From: Porphyridium purpureum
Taxonomy: Eukaryota; Rhodophyta; Bangiophyceae; Porphyridiales; Porphyridiaceae
Assembly: GCA_008690995.1 (NCBI GenBank)
Contig: VRMN01000009.1
Location: 186,001 to 250,000, forward strand
Length of the DNA stretch: 64,000 bases
Direction: 5' to 3'
Shown here: piece after piece, positions 38,801 to 47,745 of the stretch
Layout of the letters: every line of letters starts with the position of its first letter
How positions within the stretch are numbered: position 1 is the stretch's first letter
Program-made: the position numbers and the translations under genes
Notes under the pieces: generated by a model
The model's database searches: none
What the model was told of the DNA's origin: nothing
What the model saw: only the letters and a program-made list of their open reading frames with translations

Positions 38801-39739
38801 GCTTTGCAAAAGGATGGAACAAACTTCCACGACGCACGCTCGCGAGGAAGCAGATGATGCCTTTGCACCAAGAATATGAGAGAGGAATAGCACGAATCGC
38901 TCAACCCTGTCTGAATGCGTGCTCCACACGTACTGCAGAATGGCACCCATCGTTTCCGCGGCAAGCCTGCGATTCTCGGCTCGGTCCGGCGCGCGTGTCG
39001 TAACATGCTGGCAAAATACAATCGCCGCGTCCGCACGGGCGCTTAAGGCCTCCGCTGCCAAAAACGCGTCCAGAACCTGATTTAGGCATCCCTGTGCACG
39101 TTTGTTTCGCATGTTCAAGCACGGTCCGACCAAATTTGCAAGGAACACGACTGGGAAGTTTAGTGGCGCGTTGGTCTCTGGACCAAAACTCTGCTCAGAG
39201 TTCAGAGCGATATGACAGAGAGCCCCGCGTAGTGCATCAATCTGATCTTGGTGTTCTGCCGCAGACAGCCAGCGACATAGTGCCTCAATAACGACTCCAG
39301 GAATCTCCGTGTCCACACGAGCCAAGTCCAACCGCGACATCGACATTTGTCGAGCTGCGATCAACAGGATCATCTTTAGACGAGCGTCCGGGGGATCCAG
39401 CATCAGTGCCCGCGAAATATGATCCAAGTCCACCAGCAGCTGGCGCATTTCAAAAGAAGCCAGCAGATTAGCGTCCCGAAATAATAATAAGTAGCATGCG
39501 GCAGCGTATACCTGGACTTCAACCGCACTGGAGTGCTCTGAACTTTCAGCACGCACCAGGTCCTCATTGCTGTTCCTATGAGACTTCAGAATGAAACTGG
39601 CAAGTCCGTGTGCGGGCTCTTCCGACACGGAAATGTAGGAATCTTGCAGGAGTAGCTCGTACATTCCGCGAAGGACAGACAGGCGCGCGAACGAATCTTG
39701 CGCTGTTTGAGCGTCTTGCACGAGCGTTGCCCAACTCAT
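35807..39739 (-). CDS. NCAPD3: condensin II subunit D3 (NCAPD3/CAP-D3)-like
   Basis: A 1310-residue HEAT-repeat protein. Repeats with the condensin pattern include VSVIRAKAITSLASIFEKHG, SGVRKAAVSMMHVLLLHAEW and VPAVRKAAVEALSELAKAK. The diagnostic C-terminal block has NALVVLCDLSRKFASLVEPY, LLDSSLFVKRQSLVSFGALL and FRLLILTADSSEELRNMARF, then FFDFVFFLNACSAFPTFNQE, the order seen in the D3 subunit of condensin II rather than D2 of condensin I. Condensin II shapes mitotic chromosomes in the nucleus. ATG 39737-39739 (MSWATLVQDAQTAQ) is the first in frame; the 63 open codons upstream lack an ATG. The tail after the last helices is part of a repeated unit, so the exact C-terminus may have shifted recently. 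Confidence 0.83.
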   Translation of the reverse strand: MSWATLVQDAQTAQDSFARLSVLRGMYELLLQDSYISVSEEPAHGLASFILKSHRNSNEDLVRAESSEHSSAVEVQVYAAACYLLLFRDANLLASFEMRQLLVDLDHISRALMLDPPDARLKMILLIAARQMSMSRLDLARVDTEIPGVVIEALCRWLSAAEHQDQIDALRGALCHIALNSEQSFGPETNAPLNFPVVFLANLVGPCLNMRNKRAQGCLNQVLDAFLAAEALSARADAAIVFCQHVTTRAPDRAENRRLAAETMGAILQYVWSTHSDRVERFVLFLSHILGAKASSASSRACVVEVCSILLQSASSNTLFESIEVSTSAARTARAMLEILISSCSDKVSVIRAKAITSLASIFEKHGTQNGEDACVVRREVMRRLRQMTFEEQVLVRKILHDFCEDEKSGVRKAAVSMMHVLLLHAEWGARKLSCASPTPRPPGSASKDRFVSLLLALSKRCADAVPAVRKAAVEALSELAKAKHCGSAAWDNQIALICWIKGVLPRVMDTEAAVQEKALFSVEELIATPLGSPDDEEGGRGFACSLVLRLVLSAGHSQSGNLDFSLESDSGRFLAQAFEMLAEKRRLLDDLLYGLKRIALSEMDCASADERLLEMQGAWSLLGNAVHLFTDEAIADVFDAGLILSYGLGGERCVLDGFGGSVRHSAFQVLQKLPRKCFKQGSGLELGAHLASWIQKMLNPANEDELGDEDVDTLPSCSRIESILTLLAPAIQALAHCYSIGLENDGAKGNEFVSFVRSAMTQCDAHLTMVLSKDRRVLSANEKTRLLVAMCVISEIATVSPCDLNGEKVVTSRNVHCLQTALSNDAVTERLRAYAILSLGRCCLSENVMWRDMSVFSTREDRMVEGLSASVNRCIPAFVRELDSKNPACRSNALVVLCDLSRKFASLVEPYMSRLALSLLDSSLFVKRQSLVSFGALLQEDFLKPRSSPLLFRLLILTADSSEELRNMARFILTKVISAKNRRLIPLKFFDFVFFLNACSAFPTFNQECPLTEAERRRPEVMALRDEKLRFRIYDTLLRHCVDDAEMIKLPSRVCMDVFSQLDDVLGSNIGTTSGDGSRAYLRQGDLSGLQHALSDLLTILQWPLLRSLFRKAANLNSSTASTAAMECSSQEDGALLDAGVSECQAGKPLALRGISGKLLLLVSQTDLGQVQIPTLINVYRTLVQMKSPIQGTALECLLTLCKEYGPEWLSLSAVAQDETLRHEIAFEMSRATPDRSASLADRDTRRRQRELRIASFARQDNDDTDNTPAGIEGDWRNVEKVRQIKIASPVVVDQESEKENMKPENAQS

Positions 39740-40037
39740 AGCTCCCACTGTTCGCGTCCCTGACGGAGTCGGCCGACGGGTATCAATCTGATCCGCGAAA
39801 TGATGCGACTGACCCGTCTTCTCCGTCTTAATGTTGCTTGTCCGAGAACCGAAGCTTTCCGACGTGACCTGCTCGCTGCCCGTTCGCTTCCGCGGCTCGT
39901 TGTCCTGGCCTCCCACTTTCGGGCACAACTCCGGAACTCAATTTCAAATATTCAAAATCCTGACCAAAAAACTCAGGAGGTAACCCTACTGCTTTAGAGG
40001 TACTGTGTGTACAGTGTGCTAGAAATTCTCGCAGAAA
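39740..40037 (-). promoter_or_regulatory. upstream region of condensin D3 with GTAC pair
   Basis: A 298 bp gap to the end of the next leftward gene. GTAC cores at 40000 and 40009 lie 9 bp apart, the second as GTACAGTGTGC (40009-40019). The frame is open without ATG for 63 codons before the condensin start, so part is probably 5' leader. Confidence 0.4.
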
Positions 40038-41471
40038 TCAACTTAGCGTCAGGAAGTGGGGCTGACGCGTCGCAGTTGCGGCAGAAGCGTACGCGGCACT
40101 GTCCCAAACAATTGGCTCTGTAAAGTGCGATACTTTGTCCACGAGAAAGTCCTCGCTGACAACCGTCCGAGTGGGCACTGCCATCGCAGCGGACCCAGTT
40201 TCGTCCCGCAGGGTCCATTCGCCAACGGCGCTAAATGTAAAAACGCTCACGACCTCGTAGAAATGTACGATGGGCTTTCGACGGACATGTTTCTTCACGT
40301 CAAGCCTCCCGCTCGCCCGCGATGCTGGTTCGCCATCTGAGAAGATAGTATCGGTCCTCAGTGAGCTCCTTCTCTCTCCAACAGCTCCTGCTAGTTCGGT
40401 TTCCAGCAACAGCATCTCCTTTCGAGAATTCCTCGCACCGCCACTGACTTCCATTCCGGCGGTTGTATGTCCGCTTCCACCTTCGATAGCTGTGGTACCA
40501 TCGGAGCACTGGTCCGAATGTCGAGGAGATCTAAGCGCTGGAACGCGTCTGCCTTGAGCCGCGACCTGCGAAGATTGATTTTCATCAGTACTGCCATTGT
40601 CCGGGTCGTCATTTTCGAAAATTAGTGCCCTACTTGCTGTGGAGCTTCGTGGCCCGGACGGGCCGATTCCCCCAAGGGGCCCGAGACGTCCTGAATTTCG
40701 AGGAGACACGAGCTCTCCGCCTGGTCTGCGCGGTGACGCAAGTGTGGTCAGCCGCGCACCATGGACGCCCCCAGACCTTGACGGTGAGGTCGGAGACCTC
40801 AATGATGGGCTGCGTGGAGAAGTTGAAGCAATATCTAGCGAGTCGATCGGAGCGCATGGCTCAGCTTGGCTCGGATGGCTTGCGGTGCTGGCCTCCAGCC
40901 GTAGTCGCTCGACCCTATCATGAAGCGGCGAGTTGCCTCGCGGATCAAGGTTACTTTTTCTGATCAATTCAGCGAGGTCTCGCGACTGGCCTAGTGCGTC
41001 TTTCAGTAATGGCTGACGTATTGAGCCTTCATCCATGTTGCAGCGGTATCGAGTGGTACCATTGAGAAAGTTGAATTCAGAGTTAGTTGCGCATTCGTCT
41101 GATATGCACGCTAGCACGTCACTGAGCAGAATCGCTTTATCACCCGCGGTCGCGTTCCTGCACAGAAGCTGGATTAAGAGATGTTCGCGCACAACTGATG
41201 GAATGCGAGCGGCTCCGCTTCGAGGCCTGCCGTCGGCCGGCTCTAGGGCATCTTCTTTCACTGTTCGAATCACTCCGGACTTGCAGTTTTCAGCGCCAAC
41301 GATGTCGTGTTGGTTTGCGTCCTTCTGAAGTGATGCTCTCGGACTCATCGCCGCGTCCCTTTCTGTGTCTTCTGCGCGGGTGGCGGCCTTCCTTCGCGCA
41401 AGCGCGTTCGGGTCTTCGACCCAAGCCCCATGCACGCCGTTCACCGCGTACGCAGACGGCGAGTTCCCCAT
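40038..41471 (-). CDS. unrecognised disordered protein with N-myristoylation-type start
   Basis: I recognise no family. The 477-residue product starts MGNSPSAYAVNG at ATG 41469-41471. MGNSPS fits the N-myristoyltransferase pattern (Gly2, Ser6), suggesting membrane anchoring. Two short parts look ordered: residues about 95-145 (SVVREHLLIQLLCRNATAGD, AILLSDVLACI) and the C-terminal about 75 residues (KPIVHFYEVVSVFTFSAVGE, then EWTLRDETGS). Between them lie about 230 residues of low complexity with many SPR/RSP motifs (SPRSPSLRSPTSPSRS), good sites for proline-directed or SR-type kinases. No membrane helix. It is head-to-tail with condensin D3 and divergent from the Tim17-family gene. Confidence 0.75.
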   Translation of the reverse strand: MGNSPSAYAVNGVHGAWVEDPNALARRKAATRAEDTERDAAMSPRASLQKDANQHDIVGAENCKSGVIRTVKEDALEPADGRPRSGAARIPSVVREHLLIQLLCRNATAGDKAILLSDVLACISDECATNSEFNFLNGTTRYRCNMDEGSIRQPLLKDALGQSRDLAELIRKSNLDPRGNSPLHDRVERLRLEASTASHPSQAEPCAPIDSLDIASTSPRSPSLRSPTSPSRSGGVHGARLTTLASPRRPGGELVSPRNSGRLGPLGGIGPSGPRSSTASRALIFENDDPDNGSTDENQSSQVAAQGRRVPALRSPRHSDQCSDGTTAIEGGSGHTTAGMEVSGGARNSRKEMLLLETELAGAVGERRSSLRTDTIFSDGEPASRASGRLDVKKHVRRKPIVHFYEVVSVFTFSAVGEWTLRDETGSAAMAVPTRTVVSEDFLVDKVSHFTEPIVWDSAAYASAATATRQPHFLTLS

Positions 41472-41822
41472 GTGAGACCGGCGACAGATGGGCGACACGC
41501 CTGGAAGTGCCTCTCCGGCATTATCGTTCAGCGTGCAATGCGCCGCGCCCACCTGCGGCCTCGAGCGCGCCTGGCCAGGACGCGCAAACACGCCAGTGCT
41601 GCTGATACGCAACGCGCCAGGACCTCAAACTGACACCTGACGCGGATGCAATGCGGAGTAGGGTTTCTCAGCACCGCGGCTGAGTGAGCGCCATAAGCTG
41701 TACCTCTAGGTACTGCTTGCACGCTTGCGGAAGTGTTTGTTTGCTTGTTCGGCGGGAGGTGCTCGGTGGCGGGGGGAGCTTGCGATAGGAGGGGAGACGA
41801 CAGCAGCACGCGTGGCGCTCCG
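41472..41822. promoter_or_regulatory. 351-bp divergent promoter with GTAC pair
   Basis: The spacer between the myristoylation-type gene and the Tim17-family gene. CTGTACC at 41698-41704 and GGTACTG at 41709-41715 give GTAC cores exactly 10 bp apart (41700 and 41710), about 120 bp before the Tim17-type ATG. No gene seen. Confidence 0.4.
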
Positions 41823-42431
41823 ATGACGACGAGGATGACACCCAACCGGAAGCTCGTGTGCGGCGTGCAGAGGCACGCGGCGATGGGGTTGGCGTTCCAG
41901 TCTCCTCTGGACGTGCGGCACGCGCGTGCGGCCAAGCCCAAGTCGACGGCGTCGGACGGAAGCGGAAAAGTGAGCGCCACTGCAGCCTCGACCGAGGCGG
42001 CCGAATCCTTAGCGTCGAGGTCCATTCAGGTGCGTATTCTCGACACAGCCCAGGCCGGATTGACATCGTTTGTGAACGGTGGCCTGTTTGGTGCGATCTT
42101 CGGGTTTGTGTCCGGGCTCGCGAGCAAGCGGAATCTCAAGCTCGCTCTAGGGGAAGCACGCAGCTCGGGCATTTCGTGGGGCGGAATCGGGGCACTGTAC
42201 GCCGGCATTCAGACAGCGGCAAAGAATATCCGGGGCGTGGACGACACTTGGAACACGGTTTTGGGCGCGTGCGGCTCGGGCGTGTATTTATCGTGGGGCC
42301 AGGGCGGCCGGAGCATGGCTCAGGGATGCGTCAGTTTCGCGGCGTTCACGTACGTCGTGGAGAAGTATTTGTATCCGCGCAACCAGCAGGAGCCGCTGAC
42401 TGATGAGGAAAAGCTAATGTACGGGAAATGA
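41823..42431 (+). CDS. Tim17/Tim22/Tim23-family membrane protein
   Basis: A 202-residue protein with an N-terminal part of about 80 residues rich in Arg, Lys, Ala and Ser, fitting organelle targeting. A four-helix Tim17-type domain follows (about 85-190): AGLTSFVNGGLFGAIFGFVS, SGISWGGIGALYAGIQTAAK, then DDTWNTVLGACGSGVYLS and SMAQGCVSFAAFTYVVEKYL. Gly-rich helices and the (R/K)xxDD(T/x)WN loop are the family signature. Members build protein translocases of the mitochondrial inner membrane or related plastid envelope carriers (HP20/30 and OEP16 kin); this one could be either. ATG 41823 (MTTRMTPNRKL) is the first in frame. It converges on NAC alpha, 213 bp apart. Confidence 0.82.
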   Translation: MTTRMTPNRKLVCGVQRHAAMGLAFQSPLDVRHARAAKPKSTASDGSGKVSATAASTEAAESLASRSIQVRILDTAQAGLTSFVNGGLFGAIFGFVSGLASKRNLKLALGEARSSGISWGGIGALYAGIQTAAKNIRGVDDTWNTVLGACGSGVYLSWGQGGRSMAQGCVSFAAFTYVVEKYLYPRNQQEPLTDEEKLMYGK

Positions 42432-42644
42432 GAGCTAGGCTCCAGTTTTGGGAGCGCAGAATGAGGCTCAAGTAAAGCAGATAGAAAAGTCACGATAACG
42501 ATCCGTGTGGAGGGCATATGCGTCGCACTCCCAGGACGATGCAGGTGGAAATGAGGCGGAAGAAGATCACGAAGAGTCCAACGGTTGGCTAGGACGAAAG
42601 CGATATCACGTAATTGAATTGCGGTTTGTGTATTTCTGATGTTC

Positions 42645-43232
42645 CTACAAAGTAAGTTCCATGATCGCATTCACCACGTCTCCGTCGTTCTTCCTCAAAG
42701 CCTTGACCGCCTTGGCGCGCGAGCACTGTCCCTGCTCGATAACCAATTCGATATCGCCTTCCTTGAGTCCTGTTGTATCTACGTCTGCGTCGTCCTCCTC
42801 TTCTTCTGCATCGGCTGCCTTTCCTTGTTCCTCCTCTTCCGCAGTAGGCTCCTTCGGCTTGTACTGGCCGGCAGCGGCGTTCTGGGCCACGGACGATAGA
42901 TCTTCAACCTTGGCTTCGCCAAAGATCACGTACTGATCAGAGTTGGGCGATTTGAACACGTCAGGCTTGGACACGACGAACAAGGTCTGCTTGTTCTTAA
43001 TGACCGCGAATCGCGTGATCCCATCCACCTTCTTGAGCCCCAGCTTGGACAGGGCCTTGCGGGACTTCTTCTCCGCGCGCGACTGGCCTCTTTCGTCGGC
43101 GTCCTCCTCGTCGCCAGCAGCCGCGGCGGCCTCGCCTTCAGCGGCCGGCTCCAGCTCTGGGACGTCCTCGTCCTCGTTCACATCCTCGACTGTCGCCGGC
43201 TCGTGCTGCGCTGCCACTTCGTCGCTCGTCAT
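42645..43232 (-). CDS. nascent polypeptide-associated complex subunit alpha
   Basis: A 195-residue cytosolic chaperone subunit that pairs with NAC beta at the ribosome exit tunnel. An acidic N-terminus (about 1-50) leads to the NAC domain: SRKALSKLGLKKVDGITRFA, VIKNKQTLFVVSKPDVFKSP and YVIFGEAKVEDLS. A very acidic linker precedes the C-terminal UBA domain (EGDIELVIEQGQCSRAKAVK through DVVNAIMELTL), which marks the alpha subunit. The start is ATG 43230-43232 (MTSDEVAAQHEP). Length is close to that of other NAC alpha proteins (about 200-215). The divergent neighbour is the P4-ATPase. Confidence 0.95.
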   Translation of the reverse strand: MTSDEVAAQHEPATVEDVNEDEDVPELEPAAEGEAAAAAGDEEDADERGQSRAEKKSRKALSKLGLKKVDGITRFAVIKNKQTLFVVSKPDVFKSPNSDQYVIFGEAKVEDLSSVAQNAAAGQYKPKEPTAEEEEQGKAADAEEEEDDADVDTTGLKEGDIELVIEQGQCSRAKAVKALRKNDGDVVNAIMELTL

Positions 43233-43713
43233 GATGCCTCGCCTCGCTCCCTCCCGCACGCCTTCTCCCTGTCTCCTGGCACTCCCGAGTTCGAGCGAGT
43301 GCAAGAAGACCTCGTGGTGCTTCACACTCTCGTGCCGCGCTCGTCGTGTAACAAAGGGCGGCAATTTACTATGACTGGCAAGCCCGGGCGCGGGAAAGGA
43401 CCAAGCCGCGCGGCGGCACGCGAGCCGCGAGTAGGGTTCTGCGCAGCGCTAGGGTTTCTGGCCCTCGATCTAACCGGGCTTGGCGGTTACGTTGAGGGTT
43501 TTCGTATCTGGAGAAATTCTGCCCCGTTTCTGGAGAAATTCTGCCCGGTTTCTGAAGTGACGTTCTGGCTGCTGGCGGGTCAAGAACGTTACGCGAGTGC
43601 TGCTGGTGCTTGCCGGTGGTGGCGTGGCTGGCGGTGAGGCGGTCCGAGTTCGAAGTTGGAGCGCCGGGGAAACGCGAGCTGGGTCGCACCGGGCGCCAGG
43701 CAGCGCATGCGTG
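43233..43713. promoter_or_regulatory. 481-bp divergent promoter, NAC alpha / P4-ATPase
   Basis: The spacer between two divergent starts. It contains a perfect-phase 22-bp direct duplication, GGAGAAATTCTGCCC plus about 7 bp, at 43510-43531 and 43532-43553. Unlike other divergent spacers it lacks GTAC clusters. No gene seen. Confidence 0.4.
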
Positions 43714-46700
43714 ATGGACGGAAAGCAGGGCGGCGCGGATTCCCCGCGGGAAGTCGCTCCAGACGCCCCAGCCATGGAATCGCCGGCAGATCCCGCCGCC
43801 CACGAGCACGTGAATTTTGATTCGACCGCCGAGGCGCACGAAATGGCACACGCAAAGCGGTTAGAGACAGCGTACGCCAGCATGAGAAAGAGCAGGGTCG
43901 AGCTCAAGAGTAAGGACAGGAGCCCGGGCCACCGCAGGAACCGGAGCGGCATCCCGATCGGCCATTCGCGCACTGCGAGTCTGCAGCAGGCCGCGCTGGA
44001 AGCAGAACTTGGTGGCCGTCCAGACGGAGCTCCAGGGGGACCTGCACAAGACGACGGCGCTGAGGCCAACGCCGGAAAATCGCCCAAGGGAGATCAGCCG
44101 ACTAACGCGCTGCCGCATGCAAGCAAATCATTTTTCAAGCGTCAAGACGAGCCGCAGAAACGGTTCTGCTACATCAATGAGCGTGCCCGCACCGACGAAA
44201 TGGGCTACGTGCAGAACTATGTGAGAACTACAAAATACACGTGGTGGAATATTGTGCCCAAGATGATCTTTGAACAGTTTCGGCGCGTGTTCAATGCATA
44301 TTACTTGCTGGTGGTCTGCATCTCTTTCATTCCAGGCGTATCACCCGTGGCACCGGCGGTGAACCTGGTTCCTTTGATTGTAATTGTCGGGTTCGGGATG
44401 GCACGCGAGCTGTATGAAGACATCAAGCGCGCTCGTGCAGACAGACAGTTAAACAACAGTCCCGTGTACATCACGCCGCGTGAGGCCGGAAATACAGAGG
44501 TGGAGCAGGTGCGAACGCGCGACATCAAGGTTGGAGATATTTTGTATTTAAGAAAAGGGGATTTGATTCCAGCAGACGTGCTCGTCTTGGCAAGCTCAAG
44601 CACAGAGGGAACGGTTTTCATGTCGACCGCGAATCTTGATGGCGAAACAAATCTTAAGGAGTTGGGGGCCGTGTGCAAATTCACAAATGCAGCGAGACGG
44701 GTAGATGACATTGCAGGGCTTCGGGGGCAGGTTACGTACATGCTGCCTGATCCGGCCCTCGACGTCTTCGAAGGTCTTCTGACGCTGGAAACTGGTGAGC
44801 GATACCCAGCGACGGAAAAGAATCTAGCGCTGCGCGGTGCGCGTCTGCGAAACACTCACTTTATTTACGGGCTGGTTTTGTATGCTGGCTATGACACGAA
44901 AGAAGCGCTGAACATGCGTCTCCCTCCGTACAAGTTTGGCGAGATTGAGCGAAGTCTGAACTACATCGTGATTGGACTGTTTATATCCCTTCTGATCATT
45001 TGCATGGCGTATGCTACGGCGGCCTACTTTGTCACAGCGAGCACACGTTCGTGGTACTTGGGCGTTGGATACGTGGATGACCCTGGATTCGGTGAAGACG
45101 TAGACGCTGGGACATGGTGGAAAGCGCTCGCGACCTTTCTGATCCTGTACGCATCGTACGTGCCGGTTGCCTTGTTCGTGACGCTAGAGCTGATTCGAGT
45201 CGCTCAAACGATTTTCTTGGGCATGGACATCAAAATGTTTTCCCGCGGACGTCCAGCGCGGTCCACCGCCAGTAACTTGAACGAGACCCTGGCTCAAATC
45301 GACTACATATGTTCGGACAAGACCGGGACGCTCACTGAAAACGAAATGAAATTCGTTTCATGTTCGGTCAATGGCAAGATCATAGATCTTCGCAAGGACG
45401 AGAATGCCATTGTTCGATTGACGGGCTACAAGCGGCGTGAAGTATATGGAGAAAGTACTGTGCTTAATGGAGCAGACGCAAAGGAGAGCTCTCCTACGAG
45501 TCCAAAAGACGAGCGCACAGCCGTGGCAGTGCGTGATTTTGTCCTGGCCATGGGGCTGTGTCACAATGTTGTTCCTGAACCCAAAGACGTCGATGATGCC
45601 GATTCGGCCCTCATGAACATTGCTTCGGCCGATGCGAGCAAAGGCAAGTTCAGCAGCACGGACTCCAGTGTTCGCGATGTTGAGTATCAAGGCTCGAGTC
45701 CTGATGAAGTCGCCCTTGTCACACAAGCGCGAGGATTCGGAGTCGAACTGCTGGCGCGGTCAAAATACTCGGTGGAGTTGTTTGCGTTTGGACAGCAGAT
45801 TATGTATGAGATGCTTGAAGAGATCCCGTTCAACAGTGATCGTAAGCGGATGAGTACGGTCGTGCGCGACCCGACAGATGGCAAAATTTGGCTTTACACC
45901 AAGGGCGCCGACAATATCATGCTGGAACTTTTGGATCCGGTGCAGACCGACGTGATTGCCAAAGCGCGGGAAGATGTTGACTTTTTTGCATCTGAGGGAC
46001 TGCGCACCCTCATTCTGGCGCGGCGCGAGTTGAGCGAGTCCGAGTACGCTTCATGGGCGAGCCAGCTAGAAGAAGCAAAGGCTGACCTGGAGCACTTAAA
46101 GGTGAGGGTTCCTGAAACTGAGAAGCTTATCGAGACAAACCTTCAATATCTGGGCATCTCTGCCGTAGAGGACAAGTTGCAAGCTGACCTAGGTCCGACG
46201 ATTGCTTTCCTTCGGGACGCCGGAATCAAGTTATGGGTCCTGACGGGCGACAAGCGCCAAACGGCGGAGAGCATTGGCTACTCCAGTGCGCTTCTTGATC
46301 AGACGATGAACGTACAGCATATTGAAGTATCGAGCTCCGAGGAAGCCGGTGAGGTTGTTCGTAATCTGCTGGTGGAAATGGCCGGGGACCGACTAGAGGA
46401 GCTCATTGCGCGCACGGAACAAGCCCCGAAGCGATGGTGGACGCGTGCAGCGTGGAAAGTCAAGCGCTTTCTTCTTTGGAAGAGGGAGCTGGTTCGGCAG
46501 GATGCAGCAGAGCAGAAACGTGCATTCTCTCGTCTTTCTATTATCATTGACGGCATCAGTCTGCAGTACATGATCGATGATCACGCGGACGAATTCATGG
46601 ATCTCTGCGACTTTTGTAAGACTGTGATTTGCTGTCGTGTCACGCCGAAGCAAAAAGCGATGGTGGTGCGCATGATTATGACGTTGCGCGAAAAAGTAAC

Positions 46701-47609
46701 GCTCGCCATTGGCGACGGTGCAAATGATGTGGGCATGATTCAGGAGGCACAGATTGGCTGTGGCATTTACGGAAAGGAGGGAATGAATGCTGCTCGTGCG
46801 GCCGACTTCAGCTTTTCTGAATTTCGAATGCTCAAGCGCCTTCTTTTTGTGCACGGTCACTACAATTATGTGCGCACCGCGGGCATGATGAACCTGCAGT
46901 TTTACAAGAATGTCCTGTTCGTGTGCTCTCAATTTTTTACCAGTACTATTGTATTTTCTCCGGGCAGTCGGTGTATGCAGACTGGTATGTGTCGACTTTC
47001 AATGTCATTGTCACCAGCATCCCGCCATTCATTTATGGTGTATTTGAGCGCGATGTGCGAGCCTCAACGCTGGAAAGCCAGCCGATGCTCTACCGCGCGT
47101 ATCGATTGCGTCCGCTAATCGGTCTCTTTACGGTTCTTGAATTCACTGTAATCTATGGAGTTTGGCATGCTCTTGCTGTCTTTTTCGTCGGTGTGTTTGG
47201 GCTCAGTGGTTTGGTCCAGCAGTCAAGTGGTCTTGAGTTGGGCTGGGGTTATTTTGGTTATGCGCTGGTTTTCGCGTGCGTCATTATTGTGCTCGTCAAG
47301 ATGTTAATTTTGGCGCACTGGTGGAATTGGATCTACTTGCTCAGCATGGTTGTCTCGATGGGCATCTACTTTGCAGTGCCGCCGTTCTTCATCCAAGTTT
47401 TCAGCGACGATCAGCTGGTGGGTGTGCAACCGCAAGCTCTGGGATCGAGTCTTCTTTGGCTGTACACTGTTTTAGCGTGCACTGTCGCGTTCTTCCCTGA
47501 CTTCATCATCTACATGTGGAACCGTATCGCTCGTGAGCCAACGCTCCTGGACTTGTTTCAGATCAGCGAGCTGAAAGGTGTGTCCTGGTACCTTTCTGAT
47601 TTTGAATAA
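43714..47609 (+). CDS. P4-type ATPase (aminophospholipid flippase), one-base frame discontinuity
   Basis: A flippase that moves phospholipids to the cytosolic leaflet of plasma or trans-Golgi membranes. About 150 disordered N-terminal residues are followed by FCYINERARTDEMGYVQN and YTWWNIVPKMIFEQFRRVFN. Marks: DGETNLKEL (about 308), phosphorylation motif CSDKTGTLTENE (about 531-542), YQGSSPDEVALV, KGADNIMLEL, and hinge GDGANDVGMIQEA (about 1000). The frame from 43714 runs to a stop at 47118, but after 46938 the flippase sequence continues in another frame (FYQYYCIFSGQSVYADWYVS) up to TAA 47607-47609. The change falls on six T at 46933-46938; family alignment expects seven. So this is a sequencing error, a recent lesion or slippage; the remaining helices stay intact. 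Full length would be about 1298 residues. ATG 43714 (MDGKQGG) is first in frame. Confidence 0.9.
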
Positions 47610-47745
47610 ACCGAGATGGGACACGATAATTGGTGGTTGCGGAACGGGAAAGCACGTAAGCACCAGCGGAGCCGGTCGACGCGCGAAGCAGCACCGGCGT
47701 GCCTTGCCTGCGACAAGATTGGAACTGAGTGCGGAGGCGCAGGAC

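Noticed and set aside
46930-46940. Canonical -1 programmed frameshift heptamer T TTT TTA
   Set aside because: The heptamer exists in the string, but in the flippase reading frame the codons are TTT TTT ACC, so the slippery codons are not in the required register. I also see no clear downstream pseudoknot. Simple homopolymer error is more likely.
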